From Legionellaceae bacterium (GTDB lineage: Bacteria > Pseudomonadota > Gammaproteobacteria > Legionellales > Legionellaceae), in contig JAFIFT010000021.1 of the NCBI GenBank assembly GCA_020831865.1, positions 18,063-82,062 of the forward strand: a stretch of DNA of 64,000 nucleotides, read 5' to 3'. Each line of letters begins with the position of its first letter. Position 1 is the stretch's first letter. This document shows positions 18,131-28,600 of the stretch, piece by piece. A program made the position numbers and the translations under genes. The notes below the pieces were generated by a model. That model saw only the letters and a list, made by a program, of their open reading frames with translations, was not told where the DNA came from and did not search any database.

Positions 18131-20404
18131 TCAGGAATGTTTGCCCTGTTTTTTTGCATGACCATTGGCGTTGACCTTAATGGCATTCGACTGGACGAAC
18201 TCCGCGAGTTTTTTGGAAGACACCGGGTGGCTATAATAAAATCCCTGGACTTCCTGACAGGCCCTGTCTTTGAGAAAGTTAATTTGCTTCTGGGTTTCCA
18301 CGCCTTCGGCGAGGACTTTAAAACCCAAACTCTTTCCCATGGTAATGATAGCTTCAATAATAGCTTCATCACTGCGGCAACAGGCAATATTTGAAATAAA
18401 CGCTTTATCAATTTTCAAGCCATCGATATGCGCTTTGCTTAAATAATTCAAGCTTGAATTGCCTGTACCGAAATCATCCAGAACTATTTTTATCCCTATT
18501 TTTTTAAGTTTGGTTAACATATAAAGAATATCGGGGTGGGTAATAATAACATTTTCTGTAATCTCTAATTCGAGATAACGTGGCGGAACGCTATATTCTG
18601 CAAGAAGACTATGGATAACCTCAGCAAAGTTGGCTTGCTTTAATTGTTGCGTCGCCACATTAACGGCGACACGAATATAAGGCATCCCTGCCCGATGCCA
18701 GGCAGCAATTTGCTTGCAGGTGGCACGCAATACCCATTCCCCCAGACTGATGATTAATCCGGACTCTTCTGCCGCGGGAATAAAATCAAGGGGCAAAATG
18801 ACCCCTTTGCGGGGATGTTGCCAACGGATTAATGCCTCAACGGCCAACAGGGTTTTCTTATCTATATCAAATTGTGGCTGAAATAAAAGAAAAAACTCAT
18901 TCTTCTGAATCGCCTCCCTCAACTCCATTTCTCTTTGATAGCGCTGTCGGCTATGGAGATTCAACACTTTTGTGTAAAAATGGAACTGATTGCCACTACG
19001 TGATTTGGCCTCATACATCGCCAGGTCAGCGTGTTTCAGCAAGGTTAATGCTGTCTTACCATTCTCGGGGAAAATACTGATGCCAATACTGGTGGTAATA
19101 GATACTTTCTGGCCATCCACATCAAAAAGCATTTTAAAGGCAGCGATAACCTTACGCGCCAGCTTTTCAATGTCTTTCCCTTGAGAGACTTTTGGAAAAA
19201 TCATAATAAATTCATCACCGCCAACCCGAGAACAGGTATCTTCCTGTCGAATAAGCATAGACAGACGTTTAGCCACTTGCAAAAGCAGTTTATCACCAGC
19301 CTCGTGGCCTAAACTGTCATTGACCAGCTTGAAACGATCCAAATCCATAAAGAACACACAAAAGCCATTATTATAGCGCTTCGCCTGACTGATAGCCTGT
19401 TTCAATCGATCAGCTAATAAGACCCGGTTGGGTAGTTTCGTCACAATGTCATGTGTCGCCTGATACTCTAATTCTTTTTCCAGATAGGTGCGATCAGTCA
19501 CATCGCGAAAACTCCAGACCTGCCCTACAGTACGCCCCTGCAGTCGATGGGGGTGGGAAAAACACTCCAATACCTTACCATTTTGTAAGGTCAAGGAGAG
19601 CTGAACCTTGTTATTAATGTTTGCTTTTAATGTTTTCAGCGCCCTTAGGTATTTCTCCGAACCGGCTATTTTACCCGTCATATGTTCCTGAAACAGCGAT
19701 TCCTCTCTGGTTTTGAGCACCGATTGTGGAATCTCCCACATTTTGACAAATAACTGATTGTAATCAATGACATGGTCATCCAGATCCACAACAAAAACCG
19801 CATCTTTGGTGGACTCCAGAGTGGCACGCAGCAAGGATAACGACTGTTGCAGGTTTTCTGTTTTGTTCTGCACCGTTTTCTGGAGTAATTCCGTATGACG
19901 TTTGGTTGCTTTGGTCAACAGCCATTTACGCGTCAACGCGCAGGCGAGTTGGCGGATGGCAATGTAATCAAAGGGTTTTTTCAAAATCAAATAATTATCG
20001 CTCATGCCGAGCTGTTGTACGGTCTCCTCCCAGCTATAATCAGAATAGGCCGTACAGATGACAATTTGTATATCCGGATCAACTTTCCAGATACGTTGAA
20101 TGGTTTCAACGCCATCCCAACCAGGCGGCATCCGAATATCAACGAACGCAAGGGCATAGGGCTTTCCCTCCTTAAGTGCGGCTTTGATCTTTTCAAGACC
20201 CTCATAGCCCTGAGATGCGGTATCAAACTGAAATTCGGGCAAATAGCTCTTATCAGCAGCATCCTCCTTTTCTTCACCAAATAAGGCAGTATCCAATTGT
20301 GCAAAAGCCTCAGATTCTGGTTTTACCGTAAGTACTTTAATCACATCCTGATGAATATTGGGATTATCATCAATAATAATAATTCTGAGTGCGTCATTTT
20401 GCAT
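18131..20404 (-). CDS. narR: NarR-like response regulator with PAS, GGDEF and EAL domains
   Basis: 757 residues from the ATG at 20404 (MQNDALRIIIIDDN), which has AAGGA seven bases upstream; the longer frame runs into the kinase gene. Domains: receiver with acidic pocket IIIIDDN and phospho-Asp in AFVDIRMPP; PAS; GGDEF with intact GGDEF (395-399); EAL with intact EAL (523-525) and DDFGTG. Both c-di-GMP synthesis and breakdown are thus possible. It matches the bifunctional cyclase-phosphodiesterase known in L. pneumophila (Lpl0329/lpg0277), whose output is tuned by phosphorylation from the partner kinase encoded next to it. The gap to that kinase gene is 10 bases. Confidence 0.9.
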   Translation of the reverse strand: MQNDALRIIIIDDNPNIHQDVIKVLTVKPESEAFAQLDTALFGEEKEDAADKSYLPEFQFDTASQGYEGLEKIKAALKEGKPYALAFVDIRMPPGWDGVETIQRIWKVDPDIQIVICTAYSDYSWEETVQQLGMSDNYLILKKPFDYIAIRQLACALTRKWLLTKATKRHTELLQKTVQNKTENLQQSLSLLRATLESTKDAVFVVDLDDHVIDYNQLFVKMWEIPQSVLKTREESLFQEHMTGKIAGSEKYLRALKTLKANINNKVQLSLTLQNGKVLECFSHPHRLQGRTVGQVWSFRDVTDRTYLEKELEYQATHDIVTKLPNRVLLADRLKQAISQAKRYNNGFCVFFMDLDRFKLVNDSLGHEAGDKLLLQVAKRLSMLIRQEDTCSRVGGDEFIMIFPKVSQGKDIEKLARKVIAAFKMLFDVDGQKVSITTSIGISIFPENGKTALTLLKHADLAMYEAKSRSGNQFHFYTKVLNLHSRQRYQREMELREAIQKNEFFLLFQPQFDIDKKTLLAVEALIRWQHPRKGVILPLDFIPAAEESGLIISLGEWVLRATCKQIAAWHRAGMPYIRVAVNVATQQLKQANFAEVIHSLLAEYSVPPRYLELEITENVIITHPDILYMLTKLKKIGIKIVLDDFGTGNSSLNYLSKAHIDGLKIDKAFISNIACCRSDEAIIEAIITMGKSLGFKVLAEGVETQKQINFLKDRACQEVQGFYYSHPVSSKKLAEFVQSNAIKVNANGHAKKQGKHS

Positions 20405-20414
20405 TCCAACATCC

Positions 20415-21848
20415 TTACTGTCTCTGTTTTTTCGTTCGTTTCGGTATGCGAAGCGTGAAAGTGGCGCCACAGTGCATCCCACTACTTGCCACCGTGAGAG
20501 AGCCGCCCAGGTCTTTTGCCGACAGGGCACTGCTGTGCAAGCCAAAACCATGGCCATACTCTTTGGTCGTAAAGCCAAATGCGAACACACGCGCAAGATG
20601 TTCGGCCGCGATACCCACACCGTTATCAATAATGCTTATCCGAATGTCCGCTTGTGTATTTTTGACCCTGATGCGAATCGTTTTACTTTCCTCATGCACG
20701 TTTTTGACTACGGCATCCTGCGCATTCTGCAGTACATTTACCAAAATTTGTAATAATTTGGATTTGTTCGTCGTGATAAAGGGCGTATCATCATATTCTT
20801 TGTGTACTGCCACATGGTATTTTTCAGGATTCACGGACATTTTTAACGCGGTATCAATCAGCTCCGGAATAAAAATTTTCTCCAGGATGCCAGGACTACC
20901 GCTAATGATCTGCTGCATCGCTACAATCTCTTTGATATGGTCCAAATGCTCATCCATATTTTGAGTTTCCGTTACATTTTTTTCCGCTTCATTTTTGAGA
21001 ACACGTGCCAGTTCCACAAGGTAATCCGGAATCAGCTTACCTTTTGGATCATCGCTTAAAAATACCGCCAAATGCGCCCGATTTTCTTCAATCATGCAAG
21101 CCGTTTTGAATAATCTGGCAACATAAGCGGGCACAGGACTTGCCTTTAAAATATTCAAAGATACATTGGCGCTATTCAGAACATTGCCTATATTATGCAA
21201 AATGGTGGTTGCCACTTCCGCCATACCCGCCTGGCGGGATACTACCAGCAGTTTGTCTTGTATTTTTTGCGTTTTTTGTTCATAAAGTTTGCGCTCAGTG
21301 ATATCGATTAAAATACCCGATACCGAGCATACCTGGCTATTCTTCTTACTGATATCCGGATGGCATTTCAGATAATGCCAATGATATTTTTTGTCCTTGA
21401 CATTCTTGAATTGAAACTCAATCTCTACCGTTTCGCCGGCAAAGGCCTTGTGAAAACGATCCACAAAATTTTGGACATCATCGGGATGGATATGCCGCAG
21501 CAATTGCGAAATTTTAGGCGTGCCTTGCAACGGGTCAATACCCGAAAGCTTATACATTTCTTTAGACCATACCAGATAGTCACCTTCCCGATGGTAAGAC
21601 CAATACCCCAAGTGGGCTATTGCCTGGGCATATTCGAGTTTGTCATTTAATTCCCGCATTTCACGAGAAGAAATCTCCATTGAACGTTCAAGCAGATACT
21701 GACCCTGCTCATGATCATAGTAACTTCCACTGATACGCTGCAGCAATTCCTGCCACTGAGCCTGTTTATCCTGCGCAATATCATCGCTCTGTATTTGGGT
21801 GCGTGCCAACAATCGGGTAAGCTGAGGATGCAAGGAGTGAGTACTCAC
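20415..21848 (-). CDS. nahK: NahK-like atypical sensor histidine kinase
   Basis: 477 residues: coiled N-terminus, PAS domain (about 70-185, WSYHREGDYLVWSKEMYKLS) and a kinase core. The phospho-acceptor region reads TTILHNIGNVLN (H218) and not the usual SHExRTP box; the ATPase part has NVLQNAQDAV, IIDNGVGI and GHGFGLHSSAL. This matches the kinase described from L. pneumophila as atypical (Lpl0330, later NahK), which takes input from NosP and phosphorylates NarR. It lies 3 bases after nosP and 10 before narR, so the three are one transcript. Confidence 0.88.
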   Translation of the reverse strand: MSTHSLHPQLTRLLARTQIQSDDIAQDKQAQWQELLQRISGSYYDHEQGQYLLERSMEISSREMRELNDKLEYAQAIAHLGYWSYHREGDYLVWSKEMYKLSGIDPLQGTPKISQLLRHIHPDDVQNFVDRFHKAFAGETVEIEFQFKNVKDKKYHWHYLKCHPDISKKNSQVCSVSGILIDITERKLYEQKTQKIQDKLLVVSRQAGMAEVATTILHNIGNVLNSANVSLNILKASPVPAYVARLFKTACMIEENRAHLAVFLSDDPKGKLIPDYLVELARVLKNEAEKNVTETQNMDEHLDHIKEIVAMQQIISGSPGILEKIFIPELIDTALKMSVNPEKYHVAVHKEYDDTPFITTNKSKLLQILVNVLQNAQDAVVKNVHEESKTIRIRVKNTQADIRISIIDNGVGIAAEHLARVFAFGFTTKEYGHGFGLHSSALSAKDLGGSLTVASSGMHCGATFTLRIPKRTKKQRQ

Positions 21849-21851
21849 GAT

Positions 21852-23012
21852 TTAACACTCCTCTCTCATGCTGGTCAGAGTCATGGTTTGGTTATGCAAA
21901 TCACAGATACCACTGGAGAAAGGTGAAATTTCACCATAGGAATAAAAACCCAGTTGTTTTGTGCCCGCAGGAAAAATATCAAGTGTGGACTCGATTTCTT
22001 CTTCCGCACGCTCGCCAAGCAATAAGCGTCGTCCGACACAACTGACCGCGAGCAGTAAAATTGGTACATCTTTCTCTAAAACCGCCTCATGTTGTTTTAA
22101 AGCCAGTTGACTGGCATCCGTTGCCCCACTAATCAGACGGTCAAAATTAGCGCGCATTAACTGTGCTAAATAACCAGTTGGCATGTCTCCGGCAAAAATG
22201 AGCGCGTTTTTATCCTCATCGACACCTAAAATGGTTCGTACAATTTTAGGATCGCCCGGGTCTTTACGTATGGCAAGTGGAAACAACAATCCACTGGCCG
22301 GAAGCTCAGACGCTTTTTCCCCCAGGTATTCTTTATAGAGCAACAGGGCTGGTTTGTTATCGAGTTCATACAACAGATTTTCTTTAGAACGCGTGATGCG
22401 TCGCTCGGGTCCAAAGATATCCCAGCCTCCGCGCGAGCCGTGCCCGAAATGAATATGCGCTCCGTAAAAGCCGACCGCGACTATCGTATCGACCAGGATT
22501 TCGCCATTATAAATGGTCCAGGTATGTTTAAAGTCACTGCCATCGCCGGCCAACCCGCCCGTAATCAGGATATCCCGTCCATTCATCGTATTGAGTCCTT
22601 TGACTAACTCTGAACCATTGATGTTCAGCCCATCCGATAAGACAAAGATAGCTTTTAAATCCTTGTCGTATAGTGCAGAGGCAATCGCTTTGCCGGAATC
22701 AAAAGCATTCAGAGGGGAAGTTGACGTCCTGCACGCCGTCTTGATCAGGGTTTTTTCAAATTGAATCACGGCGACCGACAGGCTGTGATCCTGAATATTC
22801 CGTCCCGCTATCTCTCCGGCGGATGAGCAACCAATAATTTTAGATTGGGAATAATATTGCGATAGCTCTATAATCGGTTCGGGACAATGAAAGTATTCTG
22901 GAGCCGCAAAAATGAGAACCAGCGTGTTCGCAGAATCCAGATCGGGAAATGCAGATACCGACCACCCTTTTTTCTTACCATGAGCCACATATTGAAACGT
23001 ATCCAGTTTCAT
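21852..23012 (-). CDS. nosP: NosP-like FIST-domain nitric oxide sensor
   Basis: 386-residue cytosolic protein with FIST-N and FIST-C domains: IIGCSSAGEIAGRNIQDHSL near residue 75, ITGGLAGDGSDFKHT near 155, and FYSYGEISPF near the end. In Legionella and Vibrio the FIST protein beside this kind of kinase is NosP, a haem-binding NO sensor that controls kinase activity and hence c-di-GMP and biofilm behaviour. Function here rests on operon structure and domain match; haem binding cannot be read from sequence. It is the first gene of the operon, with its promoter in the 290 bases shared with the divergent RasGEF gene. Confidence 0.85.
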   Translation of the reverse strand: MKLDTFQYVAHGKKKGWSVSAFPDLDSANTLVLIFAAPEYFHCPEPIIELSQYYSQSKIIGCSSAGEIAGRNIQDHSLSVAVIQFEKTLIKTACRTSTSPLNAFDSGKAIASALYDKDLKAIFVLSDGLNINGSELVKGLNTMNGRDILITGGLAGDGSDFKHTWTIYNGEILVDTIVAVGFYGAHIHFGHGSRGGWDIFGPERRITRSKENLLYELDNKPALLLYKEYLGEKASELPASGLLFPLAIRKDPGDPKIVRTILGVDEDKNALIFAGDMPTGYLAQLMRANFDRLISGATDASQLALKQHEAVLEKDVPILLLAVSCVGRRLLLGERAEEEIESTLDIFPAGTKQLGFYSYGEISPFSSGICDLHNQTMTLTSMREEC

Positions 23013-23302
23013 AACCCCATCCTGATATTCTCACTGCTGCTGCGTATTAACCGGCTTGTTTCGCCTCCACTGGGTCTACACAACGACTCGGTCACAAGGC
23101 GCGCTGATGCGCCAATAACCATCGCGTTTCCCCTATATCTTAAATATAGTATGGATTTTTGATTACGCTTTATGGTGGCTTTGTGCGATACCAGGCAACG
23201 TTTTTGAATTTTCTCCTTATTAGATGAGCTGGCCCTGTGCGGGCATTGCTTTTTTGAGCAAAATCAGCATAATGGACTTATGCGGATAAATGATGAGCGA
23301 CT

Positions 23303-24457
23303 ATGACGAACGCAAAACACCGTTTCTTAAATTGGTATAATGCCCATCGCTTGTTTCTGAAGGAGCCTTTAGCCTCACAGGAGTGGGATAAAAAAATAGC
23401 CGATCCCCTCAGTCAAAAAGCCCTGCAAAGCAGCAAGAAAGCCCAAAAAATATACCAATCTACTGAGGCTCGCCTGGTGCATGACTACAGTGATTTGCTG
23501 GATGGACAGCTGCGGAAGGTTGTCAGGCGGTTAAAGCTCAAAGACTTTGCCGATCCTTCCGGTTTCTCCGATTTGCGCAAAGGCAGTGCGGCCCTTAAAC
23601 GATTTTTTGCCTGCCGCAGCACCCTGGAGAACTTTATTAATGATGATATTTGTGGACACTCTCAACGAGACGCGCAATTACATGCCTTTCGGCGATGGAT
23701 TGAAATTGCCAAACTCTTACTGACCAAACATCATAATTATGAAGCCAATAGTCTGGTTATCATGCGTCTCTTGCAAATAGATGCAGAATGGCAATTCAGC
23801 AATGAATTACCCAAGAGCACGCAAAGCGATTATCATCTTTTCTGCTCCCTGCTGTTTCCATCGCAAAATTTTAAAGCACTTCGCTCACATATAGCGGCTC
23901 ATCCTCACCCGAGAAATTTTTCGCCCACCTTTTTATTGGCAAAAGATATGATGTTCCTTAATGAAGCCATTGGTGACGTTCACGCCCGCAGCAAAAGCAA
24001 AGCGCTGAAACCCAGTGACGATGCCTATGAGAATGTGATTATAAAAGAAAAAATGCTGGAGCACTTTTTTGCTATAAAGAAACAAAACCGAAAGAAATTG
24101 CAGCCGCATCTCAGCCAAACCTATACGTTGCTAACCGAGCAATATCAGGCGGTGCACAGTAGCAGGCGCTCGGCCTCAAGACCGCGACGCCATTCAGCGG
24201 ACGCTGCACTCCCCAAACTCGAGTCCATCCTGGCGGATGAAGGCACAGGACATCAAAGGAAACGGAGCAAATCCCTCGACTCTGGCGACAGAACCAACGC
24301 GATTCCCACGCCAAGCGAACCAATTAAAGCTACCAATCTCTACACCCGCAAGTTACTCCCCTCGTTCTGGAACAGAAAATGTCATCAAGAACGCTACTGG
24401 GAAAAGCTCCACAGCGTTGATCCCCTGCACCGCCCACCCCTTCGCGCCAATAAATAA
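23303..24457 (+). CDS. RasGEF-domain protein (LegG2-like effector candidate)
   Basis: 384 residues. The N-terminal 270 match the catalytic CDC25/RasGEF fold: FSDLRKGSAALKRFFACRST, RRWIEIAKLLLTKHHNYEAN (130-149, the motif around the conserved WIEIA), and PTFLLAKDMMFLNEA (208-222). The C-terminal 110 residues are basic and disordered, with RRSASRPRRHS and KRSKS, resembling phosphorylation sites. RasGEFs load Ras-like GTPases with GTP and are eukaryotic; in L. pneumophila the effector gene legG2 sits beside the same nosP-nahK-narR operon, so this is its likely positional counterpart. Upstream shares a 290-base divergent control region with nosP. Confidence 0.75.
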   Translation: MTNAKHRFLNWYNAHRLFLKEPLASQEWDKKIADPLSQKALQSSKKAQKIYQSTEARLVHDYSDLLDGQLRKVVRRLKLKDFADPSGFSDLRKGSAALKRFFACRSTLENFINDDICGHSQRDAQLHAFRRWIEIAKLLLTKHHNYEANSLVIMRLLQIDAEWQFSNELPKSTQSDYHLFCSLLFPSQNFKALRSHIAAHPHPRNFSPTFLLAKDMMFLNEAIGDVHARSKSKALKPSDDAYENVIIKEKMLEHFFAIKKQNRKKLQPHLSQTYTLLTEQYQAVHSSRRSASRPRRHSADAALPKLESILADEGTGHQRKRSKSLDSGDRTNAIPTPSEPIKATNLYTRKLLPSFWNRKCHQERYWEKLHSVDPLHRPPLRANK

Positions 24458-24620
24458 AACGCGTCCATAAAGATTGGGCAGAAAATGCTGGTTTGCGCTG
24501 TAACGACTATGACGTGATACACGGGGTGACGACAAAGCCTGAACAAGATGGTACTGATCTATAGCATGGCTGGACAGTGCCCCGCTCTATGTTCCATAAG
24601 CATTGCACAGCACGTATGGG

Positions 24621-24660
24621 CCGACAAGGCGGCAGGCAACCCGCCTTGTCGGGGCTTCTT
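24621..24660 (+). terminator. Strong hairpin terminator between convergent genes
   Basis: 12-base perfect arms CCGACAAGGCGG (24621-24632) and CCGCCTTGTCGG (24641-24652) with an 8-base loop, then GGCTTCTT. The T-rich side is downstream on the plus strand; it lies 165 bases after the RasGEF stop and just past the LuxR-type stop. Confidence 0.7.
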
Positions 24661-24662
24661 AT

Positions 24663-25334
24663 TCAATGACCGGACTGTATGGCTAGCAATGCCCTAATGA
24701 GCTCTGACTTGCAATTGACCTGCAATTTATCTTTCATGTGAGCCATATAAGTTTCAACGGTACGCTTTGAAAGATTAAGCTGTGATGCAATTTCTCTTGC
24801 ATTCATCCCCAGGCATAAATAATGCGCACACTCTTTTTCTCTTTTGGTGAGCAGTTCTATAGCGCTGGGAGAGGCTGATAGTGGGCTTATTGATGTTTCT
24901 GAACCTATCCCTAAAGCATGATGGATAAAGTCCAAAATTTTCGATAATTCGAAAGGGGCCATTTCATCGGTGTAAAGCGCAGCTCCGAAAATACCCACAG
25001 CACGTCCATCATGATCCGCAACCGCCTGTTTAAGGCAAAGCATGGATGCCGATTGTCCATATTGATTAATCGTTTCCTCAATTTTTAGAATTGGCGTACT
25101 CTGGGAAAAGGCAATTTGGTCATTTTTTTGATATTGTTCATGATAGTGTGACCAGCGCAGATCGGCATCGCTTTTGTGCACAATTTCCTTCCCATCAACA
25201 CCAGCTATATACGCTGTACGCAGATCCGCGTCGATATAGGTTCCATTGGAAGCTTTGTAAAAAAAATTACAGGCTCCTATCGTATTGCTACGATGGGTGT
25301 GAATGAAGTGTAATACTTTCTTTTGCGTCAACAT
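24663..25334 (-). CDS. PAS-LuxR family transcriptional regulator
   Basis: 223 residues. Residues 1-150 form a sensor with PAS-like pattern and no receiver Asp; residues 160-220 are a LuxR/GerE helix-turn-helix (LTKREKECAHYLCLGMNARE, then SKRTVETYMAHMKDKL). This sensor-LuxR layout is common in Legionella. It is divergent from the NRPS-PKS gene, with 286 bases between the two starts, so it is a candidate regulator of that gene (inference). A related, broken gene lies at 63046-63779. Confidence 0.85.
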   Translation of the reverse strand: MLTQKKVLHFIHTHRSNTIGACNFFYKASNGTYIDADLRTAYIAGVDGKEIVHKSDADLRWSHYHEQYQKNDQIAFSQSTPILKIEETINQYGQSASMLCLKQAVADHDGRAVGIFGAALYTDEMAPFELSKILDFIHHALGIGSETSISPLSASPSAIELLTKREKECAHYLCLGMNAREIASQLNLSKRTVETYMAHMKDKLQVNCKSELIRALLAIQSGH

Positions 25335-25574
25335 AACTTTAAATGACCATGGTGTGTATTGAATATGATATCGCTTTTCAAATTTTATTGCTATTCACGC
25401 CCTGCTAGCCTGGTCCATTCAAGAGAGGGCCTTTTTGAGACGAAAAACAGGGTATGACTTTGCGCATTATTCGCTCAAAAAAACAAAAAACACGCTAAAA
25501 ATATCTTTTTTATCAATTACTTAGCACTTTTTAAAGCCAATTTACAGAACAAGTAAAAATGAACCCAAATTGAG

Positions 25575-25583
25575 TGCTATAAT
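25575..25583 (+). promoter_or_regulatory. Extended -10 promoter for the NRPS-PKS gene
   Basis: TGCTATAAT, a perfect TATAAT with the extended TGn element, about 40 bases before the GTG start. No good -35 box lies 16-18 bases upstream, as expected of an extended -10 or activator-dependent promoter. Confidence 0.5.
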
Positions 25584-25620
25584 GTTAAAAAATAGGCATA
25601 TTATTTGAAACGGAAATTTA

Positions 25621-28600
25621 GTGGACAAAAATAAATATCTAAGCTCATCGGTTGCCCAGGTGTTTGAGCAACAGGTTAAAAAAAACCCGAATGCGATTGC
25701 CGTTGAGGAACAACATAAGTCTTTGTCTTATGCGTCCTTGAATGCTTCCGCAAATCGTCTTGCGGCCTGGTTACAAAAGCGGGGAATTCAGCATGGTGAT
25801 ATCGTTGCCGTTTTGTTAGAACCCGGCATTGATTTTATATCCATGATTCTGGCGATTATAAAAACAGGCGCATCCTATTTACCCATTGACGCTGCCGCAC
25901 CTCCCAATAGACAAAAAACCATTCTGGAGGAATCCCGGCCAGCGGCTCTCATTGGTTCTCATCTGTTGCCCTGGCTTGAGACGCCTACAGCACAATTTTT
26001 AAATAAAAATATTCATCTGGAAAGCATTGCCTATTCCAGCCATAATCCCCAGGTCATCATTACTCCTGACAGTGCCTTTTATACCATGTATACCTCTGGA
26101 ACGACCGGGCGCCCCAAAGGGATTGTGGTTCCTCATCAAGCCATCCTCAATCTGATGAAGATTGAAAATACGGTCCAACTCAAGCCCGGCGACCGAAGCT
26201 CGCAAACCTGCTCTCTGGCCTTTGATGGTAGCTCTTTTGAGATATGGAGTGCCCTGCTCAATGGCGCCACGATGGTCATTGTCGATCAGGAAGAGCGAAT
26301 CAATCCGGAAAAGTTTGCCAGCTTTCTTCGTCAAAAAGAGATCAATTTTTCCTTTTTACCCACCAGTTTTTTTCACCACCTCATCCACATCTCGCCGGAA
26401 ATACTCAACCCCCTGAGCAGCATTATGGTGGGCGGTGAGGCATTGCGGGCAGACTTGGTGGTCGCACTTCTTGAATACAGAAATTCGATAAACCACCCTC
26501 TGCGCTTGATTAATGGCTATGGGCCGACTGAAGCGACCTGTTATGTCACACGCAATATTCTTACGGAAAAAGACGCACATCTCTCGCATGATGCCTTAAC
26601 CAATATCGGGGAACCGGTTAAAAATGCCAAAGCCTATATTCTTAATGCGGACCATCAACTGGATGATGAGGGAGAACTTTATGTCAGCGGCGTCAATTTA
26701 GCACTTGGATATTACAAAAGCCCAGAACTCAATCAAAAGACCTTTGTCGATAACCCCTACTCAGAAGAAAGCCTGTTTCAGAAAATGTACAAAACAGGGG
26801 ATAAAGTACGACGCCTGGATGATGGGAAGCTTTTCTATTTAGGGCGTCTTGATGAGCAAGTTAAAATTGGAGGATTTAGAATCTATCTCAATGAGATAGA
26901 AGAGTGTCTGGTAAGCCATCCTATGATCCATTTAGCCGCTGTTAGCGTTGAAACCAATGAAAGCCAGCACAAACTTTTAACCGCCTATCTCATCGCCAAT
27001 CAGGAAAACCAGAGTATACATGCCGAGGAAATCCGGGAATATTTAAGTCATAAGCTGCCACCGTACATGTTGCCCGTCAAGTACGTGCTATTAGAAAGCT
27101 TCCCCCTTACTTCCATTGGAAAGGTGGATAAAAAAAAGCTCAACGAAGTTCCCCATATCGACTTAACCTGTCACATTGATACGATTGAAGAATATGAAAT
27201 TGAAAAGAGTATCAAAACGATTTGGTGCCGCCTTTTAGGGGTGGCATCTATTGATGTCAACAAAAACATTTTTGATCTTGGCGCCAATTCGCTACTGCTG
27301 GCTGAAGCTACCAACCAAATTAATCAGGCTCTGAAAACGCAGATTAAAATTTCTGATGTGCTGGCCTATCCCACCACGCGCAAATTAAGTGATTTCATTG
27401 AAGGCCACACCACAATCTCAGGCCGCGGTGCTCCTCAAGAAAAAGTGTTGAATCGAAAACTGGCCGTTGTAGGCCTCAGCTGCCGTTTTCCCGGAGCTGA
27501 CTCTGTCGAGGAGTTCTGGAATAATCTCTGCACAGGACAACACTCAATTACCCGTTTTGATCAAGAGGCCTTGCAAACACGCCCAACTGCGGATAATGAT
27601 GTGCCCTGTCGCGGCATCCTAAAAGATATTGAATCGTTTGATGCGCATTTTTTTGGTTTTAATCCAGCAGATGCAACCATTACCGACCCCCAGCAACGTT
27701 TATTTTTAGAATGCTCCTGGGAAGCCCTGGAATCGGCGGGTATTGTGCCTGACGACAACCAACCAACCAGCATTAGTGTCTTTTCCGGCATGCTGGAAAG
27801 CTCGTATTTAAAAAGCCATTTACTAAAAAACAACTGGTTTGTGCAGCATGTCGATGCCTTTCATCAAAGACTAGCAACCAGTACAGAAGTCATGGCTACC
27901 CAACTGTCCTACCGCCTGAATTTAACGGGCAGAAGTATCAATACCAATACCGCCTGCTCGACAGGTCTGGTCACTATCATTCAAGCCTGCGAAGATCTCA
28001 TGAATGGCGCCTGTGACGTGGCAATAGCGGGAGCGGCTTCCATCGCGGTTCCTCAAGCACAAGGCTATCCATATCACAAAGGGAGCATTACTTCTCCTGA
28101 TGGGGTATGCCGCCCCTTTTCCAGCGAGGCCAATGGAACCGTTTTTTCAAATGGAGTGGGAGTGGTTGTGCTCAAACGCCTGGAAGATGCGAAACGCGAT
28201 CAGAATCCGATATATGCGGTCATTGAGGGCTATGGAATGAACAACGATGGCTCCGATAAACTGGGATACACCGCTCCCAGTGTATCGGGACAAAGTCAGT
28301 GCATTATCTCTGCAATAGAAGCTTCCGGAGTCGCAGCCGAAGACATCGAATATGTGGAAGCCCATGGCACTGCTACTGCTTTGGGCGATGTGATTGAGAT
28401 CGAGTCCTTAACCAAAGCCTATCGTGCCTTTACAAACGAAAAAAACTATTGTGCCATTGGCTCGGTTAAAGGAAACATTGGTCATCTTGATATTGCAGCC
28501 GGTATGGCCGGATTTATAAAAGCCGTGCTTTGTACTTATCATCATCAAATCCCTCCTACCCTGCATTTTAACGAAGCCAACCCTGATTTAAACCTCGATA

